The notes under the pieces: model-generated
What the model was told of the DNA's origin: nothing
Seen by the model: the letters and a program-made list of their open reading frames with translations, nothing else
Database searches by the model: none
Shown here: positions 41,707 through 50,900 of the stretch, piece by piece
How the letters are laid out: every line of letters starts with the position of its first letter
Position numbering within the stretch: the first letter of the stretch is position 1
From: Fictibacillus gelatini DSM 15865
GTDB lineage: Bacteria; Bacillota; Bacilli; Bacillales; Fictibacillaceae
Direction: 5' to 3'
Length of the DNA stretch: 64,000 nucleotides
Assembly: GCF_000430745.1 (NCBI RefSeq)
Contig: NZ_AUMP01000003.1
Coordinates: 33,503 to 97,502, forward strand
Made by a program: the position numbers and the translations under genes

Positions 41707-42015
41707 GTGAAGCTAGTAAAAAAAGAAGACGGATTTACGTTAATCGAAATGACGATTGTCCTTTTAATCATATCAATTTTGCTGTTGATCGTGTTGCCTA
41801 GCATGGCGAAAAATAATAAAGTCGTTAAAAATGTGAGTTGTAAGGCGACAGTGGATCTCGTGCAAGGCCAGGTCGGGGCGTATGAAGCGGATAAAGGAAA
41901 GCCGCTTGCCAATCTTCAAGATCTTGTCGATGAAGGATATGTGGATCACGTAACTTGTCCTGATGGAAGCGAATTAATTTTTGCAGATGGAATTGTTAAG
42001 CCTCCTGCCAAATGA
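41707..42015 (+). CDS. comGC: ComGC major pseudopilin
   Basis: A 102-residue prepilin. A type IV leader cut before Phe (EDG/FTLIEMTIVLLIISILLLIVLP) by ComC, then a globular domain with two cysteines (CKATVD and CPDGS) that form the disulfide of the DNA-uptake pseudopilus. ATG? The start is GTG 41707 with AAAGGGG upstream. Overlaps comGD by 4 bases. Confidence 0.95.
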   Translation: MKLVKKEDGFTLIEMTIVLLIISILLLIVLPSMAKNNKVVKNVSCKATVDLVQGQVGAYEADKGKPLANLQDLVDEGYVDHVTCPDGSELIFADGIVKPPAK

Positions 42016-42470
42016 TAGACATCTTAGCAAAGAAACAGGTGAAAAATGGCGGGTTTACGCTCATTGAAATGGCGATTGTTCTTCTGATCCTCGCTACAGT
42101 TCTTTCCATCGGTCTTTTTTCTTATGAGAAATCGAAAGAAACGAGAAAAGTAGAATACTTTTTTGAAGAATTACAAAAAGACGTATATTTAACACAGCGA
42201 ACGGCGATCCATTCAGAACAAAAAGCGTCATTAATTTTTTTTCAAAAGGAACATTATTACGAAATCCGTCTTGGTAATGATCAAGTCTTGAAACGTAAAC
42301 AAATTCCGCAAGACTTCATCGTTTTTTCAACATCAATGAAGCTTCAAATTGCCTACAATCGTATTGGAAATGTAATTGAATCGGGTACGCTGCACTTTCA
42401 GACACCGGTTGGCGATTATCGAATGGTTATCCTGCTTGGGGTGGGTCGCTTTTATGTTGAAAGATGGTAA
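42012..42470 (+). CDS. comGD: ComGD minor pseudopilin
   Basis: A 152-residue minor pilin with cleavage motif NGG/FTLIEMAIVLLILATVLSIGL after a positively charged leader. The rest is beta-rich. Coupled to comGC by ATGA overlap and overlapping comGE. Confidence 0.9.
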   Translation: MIDILAKKQVKNGGFTLIEMAIVLLILATVLSIGLFSYEKSKETRKVEYFFEELQKDVYLTQRTAIHSEQKASLIFFQKEHYYEIRLGNDQVLKRKQIPQDFIVFSTSMKLQIAYNRIGNVIESGTLHFQTPVGDYRMVILLGVGRFYVERW

Positions 42471-42783
42471 AGGCTATCTACTATTAGAAACGATTCTGGC
42501 TTTAAGTATATTAGGAATTGTCACGGCATCGACGGTCCCGATGCTCTACACTCTCTATAAAGAACGGTTTACAATCAAACAAAACAGTGAAGCGATCGAT
42601 CTTCTTCACAATAGCCTTAATGACTATATGCTTTACTCTACTCTTCCCGATCCAATCGTAAAAGGGACTACAGCGACCTTTACTATTCGCTATCTCCCGA
42701 ATGGTGGCGAACCGAAAATATGTGTATCATTTAATGGGAAGAATAGCAGGAAATATGAAAGGTGTGGATCTGTCAAGAAATGA
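42454..42783 (+). CDS. comGE: ComGE minor pseudopilin
   Basis: A 109-residue minor pilin. Leader MLKDGKG, then YLLLETILALSILGIVTAS, one N-terminal helix with the conserved Glu5. ATG 42454 is selected because it places the short leader correctly; the frame is open further upstream. Weakly conserved otherwise, as usual for ComGE. Confidence 0.82.
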   Translation: MLKDGKGYLLLETILALSILGIVTASTVPMLYTLYKERFTIKQNSEAIDLLHNSLNDYMLYSTLPDPIVKGTTATFTIRYLPNGGEPKICVSFNGKNSRKYERCGSVKK

Positions 42784-43232
42784 TTTTAGTGACGAAAAAT
42801 GGATTTACCTTAATCGAAACGATCATCGCTTTACTCATCTTCGTCGTGCTCGCCTCTTTTTCCCCGCTTTTTATTAAAGTAATTCGTCCGCCCGCGGAAC
42901 CCGCCGTACGGCTTGAAGAATTGCAATTGTTCTTCACAGAGATTGGCAAAGAAATAAGAAGTGCGTCATCGATTCGAGTGGCGAATCGTCAATTATTGAT
43001 TACAAATAGTGACGGGGAGACGGCAACTTATTCTCAATATGGACAAATCATCCGCAAGCAAGTCAAAGGGCTCGGCCATGAAACGTGGCTTCAATCTATT
43101 AAACGCTTTGAACCGTCTGTTACAAACGGCATAGAAGTTCATGTGAACATTCAAGATATTTCAGGGAAGCACTATGATCGAAAATTTTTTATCGGGCATC
43201 TATTATATGAAAAAATCCTTGCTGAATCATAA
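42780..43232 (+). CDS. comGF: ComGF minor pseudopilin
   Basis: A 150-residue minor pilin: MILVTKNG/FTLIETIIALLIFVVLASFSPLF leader and helix, then a globular region (EIGKEIRSASSIRVANRQLLITNSDGETATYSQYGQIIRKQ) typical of ComGF. ATGA overlap with comGE; overlaps comGG. Confidence 0.9.
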   Translation: MILVTKNGFTLIETIIALLIFVVLASFSPLFIKVIRPPAEPAVRLEELQLFFTEIGKEIRSASSIRVANRQLLITNSDGETATYSQYGQIIRKQVKGLGHETWLQSIKRFEPSVTNGIEVHVNIQDISGKHYDRKFFIGHLLYEKILAES

Positions 43233-43602
43233 TGGTATCATTTTTCCAACGGTTCTCGTTTTTTGCCTGATGCTTGTTATGCTGACAGGTCACCAGTTGC
43301 TGCTTTATTTAGGCGAGCGGCAGTTTATATCGGATCAACAAGAGAATTTACAGCTAGAGACGGTCATTGAAAAAAGCGCCGTTGACCTTATGAAAAGCAT
43401 CAAAGATGGAAAAGCCCAGACGTCCGGCATCCTGAATTATGAGGAAGGGTCAGCCACTTATCAAATTAGTGAATGGGCTAAAATGAAATATATTATTGAA
43501 ATACGAGGGAAAACAAAAGAAAGGAAAACAAAATCCGTTCAAATCGTTTATAATAAAGAAAAAAATGAAATAACGAAGTGGGCGGAAGGAGTTTTAAATT
43601 GA
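43207..43602 (+). CDS. comGG: ComGG minor pseudopilin
   Basis: A 131-residue protein with a basic N-terminus and one hydrophobic helix (GIIFPTVLVFCLMLVMLTGHQLLLY) lacking the classic Gly-Phe cleavage motif, as usual for ComGG. Start ATG 43207 is preferred over 43174, which would lengthen the leader. Overlaps comGF by 26 bases and aroK by 4. Confidence 0.82.
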   Translation: MKKSLLNHNGIIFPTVLVFCLMLVMLTGHQLLLYLGERQFISDQQENLQLETVIEKSAVDLMKSIKDGKAQTSGILNYEEGSATYQISEWAKMKYIIEIRGKTKERKTKSVQIVYNKEKNEITKWAEGVLN

Positions 43603-44117
43603 GGGCCATCTATTTAACCGGATTTATGGGGGCGGGAAAGACAACGATCGGAACCGTCTTAGGGGAAAAGCTTTCGGTGCCTGTCATAGATACGGATCAT
43701 TATATTGAAGAATGGAAAGGAAAGCGGATTGCGGATATTTTCGGGCAAGAAGGAGAACATGCCTTTAGACAGTATGAAACCGAGGCTCTTCTTTTGTTGC
43801 CGAAAGCCGATGCCGTCATTATGACTGGCGGGGGATTACCTCTTAAAGAAGCTAATCGTGAAATGATGAATGCGGCCGGCACAATTGTATATTTGCATTG
43901 TGATTTTGAAGTGATTGTCAAACGGCTTGAGGAAGACCAAACGAGGCCGTTGTTTAATAAACATCGGAAAGAGGAAATGAGAGCCTTGTATGAAGCGAGA
44001 CGGCCAGCTTATGAACAATGTCATTTTACTCTGGATGTTTCGGTTCTGACCCCGGTTGAGGCGGCAGATTCAATCATTACGGGATTAAATTTAAAGCTTG
44101 TTGGGAAGGCTGATTAA
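43599..44117 (+). CDS. aroK: shikimate kinase
   Basis: A 172-residue enzyme that phosphorylates shikimate at the 3-OH using ATP in aromatic amino acid synthesis. Walker A is GFMGAGKTTIG, the shikimate-binding DTDHYIE and GGGLPL motifs are present, and RPLFNKH is the lid arginine region. TTG 43599 lies 7 bases after GGAAGGAG and overlaps the comGG stop, so aroK is translated with the com operon. In B. subtilis the equivalent (aroI) is elsewhere. Confidence 0.93.
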   Translation: MRAIYLTGFMGAGKTTIGTVLGEKLSVPVIDTDHYIEEWKGKRIADIFGQEGEHAFRQYETEALLLLPKADAVIMTGGGLPLKEANREMMNAAGTIVYLHCDFEVIVKRLEEDQTRPLFNKHRKEEMRALYEARRPAYEQCHFTLDVSVLTPVEAADSIITGLNLKLVGKAD

Positions 44118-44141
44118 AAAAGATTTAAAAGTGGTGATAAA

Positions 44142-44327
44142 ATGCCTTCCTCAAATGATTATATAAAACAGGCGACCGAGCGATTTGTACGCTATATTGA
44201 GGAGCCAAAAGAGATTAGAAAGAAACGAAGAACTGAAAAAAGAAAGGCGAAGGAACCCCCATTGTCCTTTTTGTTCGGGTTAATCCCGACAGCATTAGGT
44301 TATGCGTTTAAACGGAAGAAAAGATAG
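44142..44327 (+). CDS. yqzE: YqzE family protein
   Basis: A 61-residue basic protein beginning MPSSNDYIKQATERFVRYIEEPKE, matching YqzE, the small gene that follows comG in Bacillus. The tail is Lys/Arg-rich (RKKRRTEKRKAKE) with a hydrophobic end. Function unknown. Its last codons form part of the following terminator. Confidence 0.9.
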   Translation: MPSSNDYIKQATERFVRYIEEPKEIRKKRRTEKRKAKEPPLSFLFGLIPTALGYAFKRKKR

Positions 44328-44346
44328 TGCTTCCGTTTTTTTTATT
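44310..44346 (+). terminator. terminator of the comG-aroK-yqzE operon
   Basis: AAACGGAAG (44310-44318) pairs with CTTCCGTTT (44330-44338), followed by T-rich sequence. The stem overlaps the last codons of yqzE. Confidence 0.85.
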
Positions 44347-44442
44347 TTTGTTTTTGTCAACATTAATGAGTTCAAGGTTGTTTTATTCCACGCTAACTTA
44401 TGGTAAGTTTTAAGAAACAAATGCAAATGAGTGTGATGGAAA

Positions 44443-45459
44443 ATGGAGGATCAATCGATCATTAAAGATCAATATCATCGGCCGCTCTGTGATTTAAGAA
44501 TTTCTGTCACGGATCAATGCAATTTTCGCTGCACATACTGTATGCCTGAGGAAATATTCGGATCGGACTATCCATTCTTAAAAAAAGAGGAATTGCTAAC
44601 ATTTGATGAAATCGTATGGCTTGCCAGGCAGTTTATCCGTCTTGGCGTGAAAAAAATCCGAATCACAGGCGGGGAGCCACTGCTTAGAAAAAACTTGCCC
44701 GAATTGCTTGAACGTCTTCATCAATTAAAAGGGCTTGAAGATCTGGCGATTACAACGAATGGCGTGTTGCTTCCGAAGCTGGCTGCCAGTTTAAAAAAAG
44801 CGGGCATGAAAAGGGTAACCGTAAGCCTCGATTCACTTGATGACGATACTTTTGGAAAGATTAACGGGCGAGGCGTCCGGGTTCAAGCTGTATTAGATGG
44901 GATGAAAGCGGCCTATGCTGCGGGCTTGCAAGTAAAAGTGAACATGATGGTGCGTAAAGGGATAAACGACCATGAAATTGTCAGGATGGCCCGTTTTTTC
45001 AAAGATACCCCTTATATATTGCGATTTATTGAATACATGGACGTTGGTACGACGAATGGCTGGAATCTCCATGAAGTGATGACGAAAAAAGAAATCATTG
45101 AAAAAATCAATAAAGAGCTTCCATTGAAAAAAATAGAAAGTCAATATTTCGGAGAAGTGGCAACGAGATATGAATACATTGACGGACGGGGTGAAATAGG
45201 CATCATTTCCTCGATAAGCGATGTGTTTTGCAGCTCTTGCACAAGGGCGAGACTATCAGCGGACGGAAAACTGTATACGTGTCTGTTCGCATCCAACGGG
45301 TTAGATGTAAAAACGCCATTGCGCAGCGGCTATTCGGAGGAAGAGTTGCGTAAAATGATCCATCAAACATGGAAAAAACGAACCGATCGTTATTCCGAGG
45401 AACGTTTATCATATAAATACCGGAAAGACAAAATCGAAATGTCGTATATCGGCGGATGA
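44443..45459 (+). CDS. moaA: GTP 3',8-cyclase (molybdenum cofactor synthesis)
   Basis: A 338-residue radical-SAM enzyme for the first step of molybdopterin synthesis. The SAM-binding cluster is C26-x3-C30-x2-C33 (CNFRCTYC); the second 4Fe-4S cluster is CSSCTR with a further Cys after 13 residues. The C-terminal Gly-Gly (SYIGG) needed for activity is present. TGGAAAATGGAGG region: ATG 44443, weak ribosome site. A dyad AACTTA-TGG-TAAGTT lies about 45 bases upstream. No other moa genes are in the window. Confidence 0.95.
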   Translation: MEDQSIIKDQYHRPLCDLRISVTDQCNFRCTYCMPEEIFGSDYPFLKKEELLTFDEIVWLARQFIRLGVKKIRITGGEPLLRKNLPELLERLHQLKGLEDLAITTNGVLLPKLAASLKKAGMKRVTVSLDSLDDDTFGKINGRGVRVQAVLDGMKAAYAAGLQVKVNMMVRKGINDHEIVRMARFFKDTPYILRFIEYMDVGTTNGWNLHEVMTKKEIIEKINKELPLKKIESQYFGEVATRYEYIDGRGEIGIISSISDVFCSSCTRARLSADGKLYTCLFASNGLDVKTPLRSGYSEEELRKMIHQTWKKRTDRYSEERLSYKYRKDKIEMSYIGG

Positions 45460-45489
45460 ACCGTTTTCGAAGCGGATTCATGAAGTGAG

Positions 45490-45527
45490 AAAGGTTAAAT
45501 TGATTTTAAATCAATTTAACCTTTTTG
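45490..45527. terminator. bidirectional terminator between moaA and yqhG
   Basis: A 17-bp perfect stem (AAAGGTTAAATTGATTT and its complement) with A and T flanks serves both convergent genes. Confidence 0.88.
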
Positions 45528-46307
45528 ACTGTTTGCCAGGTAAAATAATCCGCCATTTATAATGGAGACGGTTATTTTTGGCTCGTATTGCGTTTGTAAC
45601 GCTTCTTTTTCTCCATAGTAATATTCGGGTTTCTCTTCTATATCCTCGTAAAAACGGTTAAGCAGCTCTTCGTCTTCGGCCCATCTCATGCGCGCATCCT
45701 CGGCCCATGAATGGTCGTCTTCATGGATTTTTTCAATGATCATATTTTCCAATCGCTTTAACCCGCTGACCGGTTTAATGAGAGGAGAGAGCGTATAACA
45801 ATAGTCAGGAATCCGTTTCGACAATCGTATCGTTTGAAGTTTCTCATGAAAGTTTTCCTCAATGATTCCGTTAATTAAATGAATTCCGTAAGAATGAATC
45901 ATATCTTTTTTTCGATCGCATTGATACGATATTTTTACATTTATACAAAGCCACGGGTTGAGGGCGATGTTTATCCCGGAATGAGGAACCGATTCGTACA
46001 TGCGAATAAAAGAAGCGAGCTTTTTTGTCGATGAAAAGATTTGATGCAAGCGGGGAGAGCCAAAGTGAATGAATTCCCCGCTACTGTCCGCCGGCTGTCC
46101 TTGTCCAGTGTAGAGTGTTAAAGTCATCGGGTTTGGTTCGGCTCCTGTCTTCTCAAGATAATGCCAATAAAACGGGCGGTTCATCAAAAGTTTATCGAGC
46201 TCAATTGTAAGCTGGACTTTTAAAGAGTCAGCGGTTTTTTCAAGGATCTCGCACTCATTCGATACGAAGAACCGTTCAAGAAAACGATGAATCTCTTGCT
46301 GCTGCAT
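45516..46307 (-). CDS. yqhG: YqhG family protein
   Basis: A 263-residue protein of the Bacillus YqhG family (QQEIHRFLERFFVSNECEI..., then PFYWHYLEKTGAEPNPMTL and a C-terminal WAEDARMRWAEDEELLNRFYED). Function unknown; it is always paired with the helicase YqhH. Start ATG 46307 with GGGTGGGAAG upstream; the frame extends to 46343 inside yqhH. Overlaps yqhH by 32 bases. Confidence 0.88.
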   Translation of the reverse strand: MQQQEIHRFLERFFVSNECEILEKTADSLKVQLTIELDKLLMNRPFYWHYLEKTGAEPNPMTLTLYTGQGQPADSSGEFIHFGSPRLHQIFSSTKKLASFIRMYESVPHSGINIALNPWLCINVKISYQCDRKKDMIHSYGIHLINGIIEENFHEKLQTIRLSKRIPDYCYTLSPLIKPVSGLKRLENMIIEKIHEDDHSWAEDARMRWAEDEELLNRFYEDIEEKPEYYYGEKEALQTQYEPKITVSIINGGLFYLANSQKG

Positions 46308-47976
46308 GTTCTTCCCACCCTTTTTGTTTAATGCCTCCTTCATAATTGATTAAAGAGGCTAAATTGTCCATCTTTACCCGAATTTCTCCTTCACTTTCGG
46401 AGTTAATGAGAATGTCCGAAATATAATTTTCAATGTTTCGCAATTCAAATTTCGTTAAGATTTCATCCAGCTCGCCAATGACACTTTCGAAAAGGTTGAT
46501 TTTGTTGTAGAGCAAATTTAAAATGTGTTCCTCAATCGTATCTTTCGTCGCGAAATTATAAATGTGAACATCTCCCTGTTGCCCGATCCGATGAATGCGG
46601 CCAATTCTCTGTTCAATGCGCATCGGGTTCCATGGCAAGTCGTAGTTAATAATGTGCTGGCAAAATTGCAAGTTAATCCCTTCACCGCCTGCTTCTGTAG
46701 CAATTAAAACCTGGGCGTGGTTTTTAAACAAGTGCGTCATATAATCTTTTTTGCTGCGCTTGAACCCGCCTCTAAACGGAACGGAAGATATGCCGTGCTG
46801 CTGCAAGAACCATTGCAGAAATAGCTGAGTCGCTCGATATTCCGTAAATATAATAACTTTATCGTCAATCGATTGGATGAGTTCCAACGCTTTTTGCGCT
46901 TTTGAATTTTGCGTAACGTTTTCAATCAATTTCATTATAGAAACTAATATCTGATCGGGAAACGCATTCCCCTCGCTTTTTTCAAGCATATTTTTAATCG
47001 TGAGAAAAGCGGCTTCCCGGGAGCTGCATACTTCGCGCTGCAACGTAATGACCGAAAATTTGCTGCGATTTAAATAAGGCAGTTTTTTAAGCTCCGTTAT
47101 TTTGTCATAAAGGAGCCGTTCGGATTCCGATAGCGTAATCGGGATCGATTGAACGTACCTCTTTGGCCAGTTTAACCCTGTTTCTTCACGGCGGTTTCGA
47201 ATCATTACTTTGTTGACCAGATCTTTTAATTTTTCTTCATTTTTTAGCGAATATTTATCGTTCCGGAAATCTTTATCAAAATTTTCCTGATTCCCAAGAT
47301 GCCCTGGTTTTAATAAAGAGACTAGGTTGAAAATCTCATCGACTTTGTTTTGAACCGGAGTGGCCGTTAATAATAAACAAAATTTCTTTTTTAGATGCTG
47401 AACAAACTCGTAATTTTTCGTTGCCTTATTTTTAAGTTTGTGAGCTTCATCAATGACGATAATGTCATAATCTTGATTGAGGACGATGTCCCTGTGCGGC
47501 TGTCGTTTCGCCGTATCAATCGAAGAGACAACGATATCACATTGTTCCCAGACATACGATTTTTTCTGGGCGACTGCCGGTATAAAAAATTTCTGATTCA
47601 ATTCCGTAGTCCACTGCAAAACAAGTGAAGCCGGCACGAGAATAAGAACTTTTTGGGCAAGACCGCGAATCATATATTCTTTAATGATCAAACCCGCTTC
47701 GATCGTTTTTCCTAGCCCCACTTCATCAGCTAAAATCGCTTTGCCGTTCATTTTCTCAATAACAGTTTTCGCAACTTCTAACTGATGGGGAAGAAACGTC
47801 AACTGGGGGAGATGTTTCGGCGCCTGAAGTCCGAGGAACTCCGGTATGGATAAATGCCGTTCGGCTTCCAATGCTAAATTGTACAGTTCCCAGTTCGCCC
47901 ACGGTCCGTCATCATCAATTCGTTTGAGAAATTGGTCATGCCAATCCCTTTGAAAGTTAATGTCGATATTCATCAA
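46276..47976 (-). CDS. yqhH: SNF2-family helicase YqhH
   Basis: A 566-residue SNF2/RapA-type ATPase. Motif I is ADEVGLGKTIEAG, motif II VIDEAHKLK, motif III LLTATPVQN, motif V-VI ATEAGGEGINLQFC and QRIGRIHRIGQ. It should translocate on DNA or RNA without classical unwinding. The start is TTG 47976 or the next-codon ATG 47973 (GAAAGG upstream). Leads a two-gene leftward operon with yqhG, divergent from the gcv leader. Confidence 0.92.
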   Translation of the reverse strand: MMNIDINFQRDWHDQFLKRIDDDGPWANWELYNLALEAERHLSIPEFLGLQAPKHLPQLTFLPHQLEVAKTVIEKMNGKAILADEVGLGKTIEAGLIIKEYMIRGLAQKVLILVPASLVLQWTTELNQKFFIPAVAQKKSYVWEQCDIVVSSIDTAKRQPHRDIVLNQDYDIIVIDEAHKLKNKATKNYEFVQHLKKKFCLLLTATPVQNKVDEIFNLVSLLKPGHLGNQENFDKDFRNDKYSLKNEEKLKDLVNKVMIRNRREETGLNWPKRYVQSIPITLSESERLLYDKITELKKLPYLNRSKFSVITLQREVCSSREAAFLTIKNMLEKSEGNAFPDQILVSIMKLIENVTQNSKAQKALELIQSIDDKVIIFTEYRATQLFLQWFLQQHGISSVPFRGGFKRSKKDYMTHLFKNHAQVLIATEAGGEGINLQFCQHIINYDLPWNPMRIEQRIGRIHRIGQQGDVHIYNFATKDTIEEHILNLLYNKINLFESVIGELDEILTKFELRNIENYISDILINSESEGEIRVKMDNLASLINYEGGIKQKGWEEHAAARDSSFS

Positions 47977-48097
47977 TTGGTGATCCTTTCAATTAAAAAG
48001 ATGATTGCTTTTTCCGTTATAAAAATGATAGGATAATAATGTGTTATACAAACGTAAATAATTTAGATGTTTTTAGTATTGTCGTTACTGCCAAATT

Positions 48098-48286
48098 GCA
48101 TACTTGCGAATGAAGGCAAGGGGAGAGACTACTTCATGTAGCGCCGAAGGAGCAAGCATAGTGTGAATCTCTCAGGCAAAAAGACTCTTGTTTGACGCAT
48201 CTCTGGAGAGTGCTAATTCAGTTTAGCCACCAAAGAGGAAACTCCGGCGAGATTCAAAACCGCTTGCGAGAAACTTTCAGGTATAA
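48098..48286 (+). ncRNA. tandem glycine riboswitch (gcvT element)
   Basis: The first aptamer (about 48098-48195) has GGGGAGAGACTACTTCATG ... GCGCCGAAGGAGCAAG ... CTCTCAGGCAAAAAG; the second (about 48200-48285) has TCTGGAGAGTGC ... CCACCAAAGAGGAAAC ... CTTTCAGGTATAAGG. Such pairs bind glycine and allow expression of the gcv operon when glycine is high. A terminator follows, so regulation is by transcription. 47977-48097 otherwise holds the promoter, with a GATAATAAT-type -10 candidate. Confidence 0.93.
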
Positions 48287-48332
48287 GGACAGAGAAATAC
48301 GCCACTGATGGTGTATTTTTCTGTCCTTTTTT
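48287..48332 (+). terminator. riboswitch expression-platform terminator
   Basis: GGACAGAGAAATAC (48287-48300) pairs with GTATTTTTCTGTCC (48313-48326) around a 12-base loop, followed by six T. Its upstream half can also pair with the aptamer end, the usual switch. Confidence 0.88.
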
Positions 48333-48425
48333 AGTTTTTGCAGTAAAAGTAAAGCGGCTTTCTAACTGCTTGATGATACTACTTTAATTGTTTGAATTTA
48401 AAAAATAATCTAAGGAGGAGAAGCA

Positions 48426-49523
48426 ATGGGAGAATTAAAGCGTACACCACTTTTTGAACTTTACAAAAACTATGGCGGAAAAGTCATCGATTTTGGCGGC
48501 TGGGAACTTCCTGTTCAATTTTCAAGCATAAAAGAGGAACATGAAGCCGTACGAACACGTGCCGGGCTTTTCGACGTTTCTCATATGGGTGAATTTGAAG
48601 TGAAAGGAACCGGGGCGCTTTCTTATTTGCAAAAAATGGTGACGAACGATGTATCCAAGTTAATAGACGGCGGTGCACAATATACGGCCATGTGTTACGA
48701 AGATGGCGGCACGGTTGATGATCTTCTCATTTACAAGCGAAATGACAATCACTTTTTACTCGTTGTGAATGCAGCGAATATCGATAAAGACTTTGAATGG
48801 ATGCAATCCCATCTTGATGGTGAAGTTGAATTAACGAACATTTCAGATCAAGTATCCCAATTGGCACTTCAAGGCCCATTGGCGGAAAAAGTTCTTCAAA
48901 CATTAACGGATACGGACCTTTCTTCCATTGGCTTCTTCAAGTTTAAAGAAGACGTTTTGATTAATGGAAAAAAAGCGCTCGTTTCTCGAACGGGCTATAC
49001 AGGTGAAGATGGATTTGAAATTTATTGCCGTCCTGAAGATGTGGCCGACCTCTGGAAGGCCATATTAGAAGCAGGCAAGGAAGATGGCGTTTTGCCATGT
49101 GGACTAGGGAGCCGGGATACGCTTCGATTTGAAGCTAAACTCGCACTTTATGGCCAGGAGCTCACGAAAGATATTAGTCCGCTTGAGGCCGGCATCGGTT
49201 TTGCCGTTAAGCTGAATAAAGAAGATGACTTTATTGGGAAACAAGCGTTAATGAAACAAAAAGAAGAGGGAGTGGCGCGGAAGCTTGTCGGTATTGAAAT
49301 GATCGACAAAGGGATTCCACGGTCCCATTATGAAGTATTTAAAGGCGGGGAAAAAATCGGTGAGGTGACAACTGGCACACAATCACCAACGTTGAAGAAA
49401 AATCTCGGGCTTGCGCTAGTAAAGTCAGAATATGCTGAACTTGGAACCGAAGTAGAAGTCCAAATTAGACAAAAACGCCTGAGGGCAGTCGTAGTAAAAT
49501 CTCCATTTTATAAAAAGGGCTAA
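48426..49523 (+). CDS. gcvT: glycine cleavage system aminomethyltransferase (T-protein)
   Basis: 365 residues. T-protein transfers the methylene group from the H-protein arm to tetrahydrofolate and releases ammonia. The start [40 protein letters not shown] and the motifs [24 protein letters not shown] and [21 protein letters not shown] are family hallmarks. AAGGAGG lies upstream. First gene after the glycine riboswitch. Confidence 0.97.
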   Translation: MGELKRTPLFELYKNYGGKVIDFGGWELPVQFSSIKEEHEAVRTRAGLFDVSHMGEFEVKGTGALSYLQKMVTNDVSKLIDGGAQYTAMCYEDGGTVDDLLIYKRNDNHFLLVVNAANIDKDFEWMQSHLDGEVELTNISDQVSQLALQGPLAEKVLQTLTDTDLSSIGFFKFKEDVLINGKKALVSRTGYTGEDGFEIYCRPEDVADLWKAILEAGKEDGVLPCGLGSRDTLRFEAKLALYGQELTKDISPLEAGIGFAVKLNKEDDFIGKQALMKQKEEGVARKLVGIEMIDKGIPRSHYEVFKGGEKIGEVTTGTQSPTLKKNLGLALVKSEYAELGTEVEVQIRQKRLRAVVVKSPFYKKG

Positions 49524-49559
49524 ATTATTTTTTAAACCACGATTTAGGGGAGGATCAAA

Positions 49560-50900
49560 ATGACATTCCGTTACTTGCCAATGACTGAACAAGATAAAAA
49601 AGAAATGATGGAAGCGATCGGCATTTCTTCTACGGAAGAATTGTTTAAAGATATTCCGGAAGAAGTGCGTCTGAAAAGAAGCCTTGAAATTGAAGAAGCG
49701 TTGCCTGAGCCTGAGCTTGTTAAATACATGTCCCAATTAGCGGCTAAAAATATGAATACGAAAGACTATACTTCATTTTTAGGTGCGGGGGTGTATGATC
49801 ATTACACTCCATCAATTGTTAATCATGTCCTTTTGCGTTCGGAATTTTATACAGCGTATACGCCTTATCAACCGGAAATTTCACAGGGGGAATTGCAAGC
49901 CATTTTTGAATTCCAAACCATGATTTGTGAATTGACAGGCATGGATGTCGCAAACTCTTCCATGTATGATGGCGGAACTGCATTAGCAGAAGCTGCACTT
50001 TTATCAGCAGCGCAAACAAAACGAACTAAAATTATCGTCTCAAAAAGCGTTCATCCTGAATCGCGTTCGGTCCTTGCCACTTACGCATACGGCCAAAATT
50101 TTGAAGTCGTTGAAGTGGACACTGAAAATGGCGTGACCGATCTTGAAGAATTGAAACAAGTAGTTGATGATAGCACGGCTTGCGTGATTATTCAATATCC
50201 GAACTTCTTCGGTCAAATTGAGCCGTTAAAAGAAATCGAACAGATCGTCCATCAGGAAAAAGGGATGTTTGTAGTTTCAAGTAATCCGCTTTCACTTGGT
50301 GTCCTCACTCCTCCTGGGAAATTAGGGGCTGACATCGTGGTCGGTGACGCGCAAGTTTTTGGCATCCCTCAAGGATTCGGCGGACCGCATTGCGGATATT
50401 TTGCCGTAACGAAAAAGTTAATGCGGAAAGTGCCTGGCCGTCTTGTTGGCCAAACGGTAGATGAAAATGGCAAACGGGGATTTGTTTTAACATTGCAAGC
50501 ACGCGAGCAGCACATCCGCCGGGATAAAGCAACGTCAAACATCTGTTCGAACCAGGCGTTAAACGCACTCGCTGCATCTGTTGTGATGACTGCGCTAGGG
50601 AAACAAGGCGTAAAAGAAATTGCAATGCAGAACGTGCAAAAAGCGCACTATGCAAAAAAAACGCTGGCTGAAAAAGGGATTAACGTTCCTTTTGAAGGGC
50701 CTTTCTTTAATGAGTTTGTCGTTCAATTCAATCGCCCAATAAAAGAAGTAAACAAAAAATTATTAGATCATGGAATCATTGGCGGCTACGACCTCGGCAA
50801 GACTTATCCGGAGCTTGAAAATCATATGTTAATTGCAGTGACGGAATTGCGTACGAAAGAAGAAATCGATCAATTAGCAACTGTATTGGAGGGACTATAA
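49560..50900 (+). CDS. gcvPA: glycine decarboxylase subunit 1 (P-protein alpha)
   Basis: 446 residues. The N-terminal half of the P-protein, which in Bacillus is split in two. [59 protein letters not shown] and the [20 protein letters not shown] motif are characteristic. It works with gcvPB, which carries the PLP lysine. GGGGAGG precedes ATG 49560. Confidence 0.96.
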   Translation: MTFRYLPMTEQDKKEMMEAIGISSTEELFKDIPEEVRLKRSLEIEEALPEPELVKYMSQLAAKNMNTKDYTSFLGAGVYDHYTPSIVNHVLLRSEFYTAYTPYQPEISQGELQAIFEFQTMICELTGMDVANSSMYDGGTALAEAALLSAAQTKRTKIIVSKSVHPESRSVLATYAYGQNFEVVEVDTENGVTDLEELKQVVDDSTACVIIQYPNFFGQIEPLKEIEQIVHQEKGMFVVSSNPLSLGVLTPPGKLGADIVVGDAQVFGIPQGFGGPHCGYFAVTKKLMRKVPGRLVGQTVDENGKRGFVLTLQAREQHIRRDKATSNICSNQALNALAASVVMTALGKQGVKEIAMQNVQKAHYAKKTLAEKGINVPFEGPFFNEFVVQFNRPIKEVNKKLLDHGIIGGYDLGKTYPELENHMLIAVTELRTKEEIDQLATVLEGL

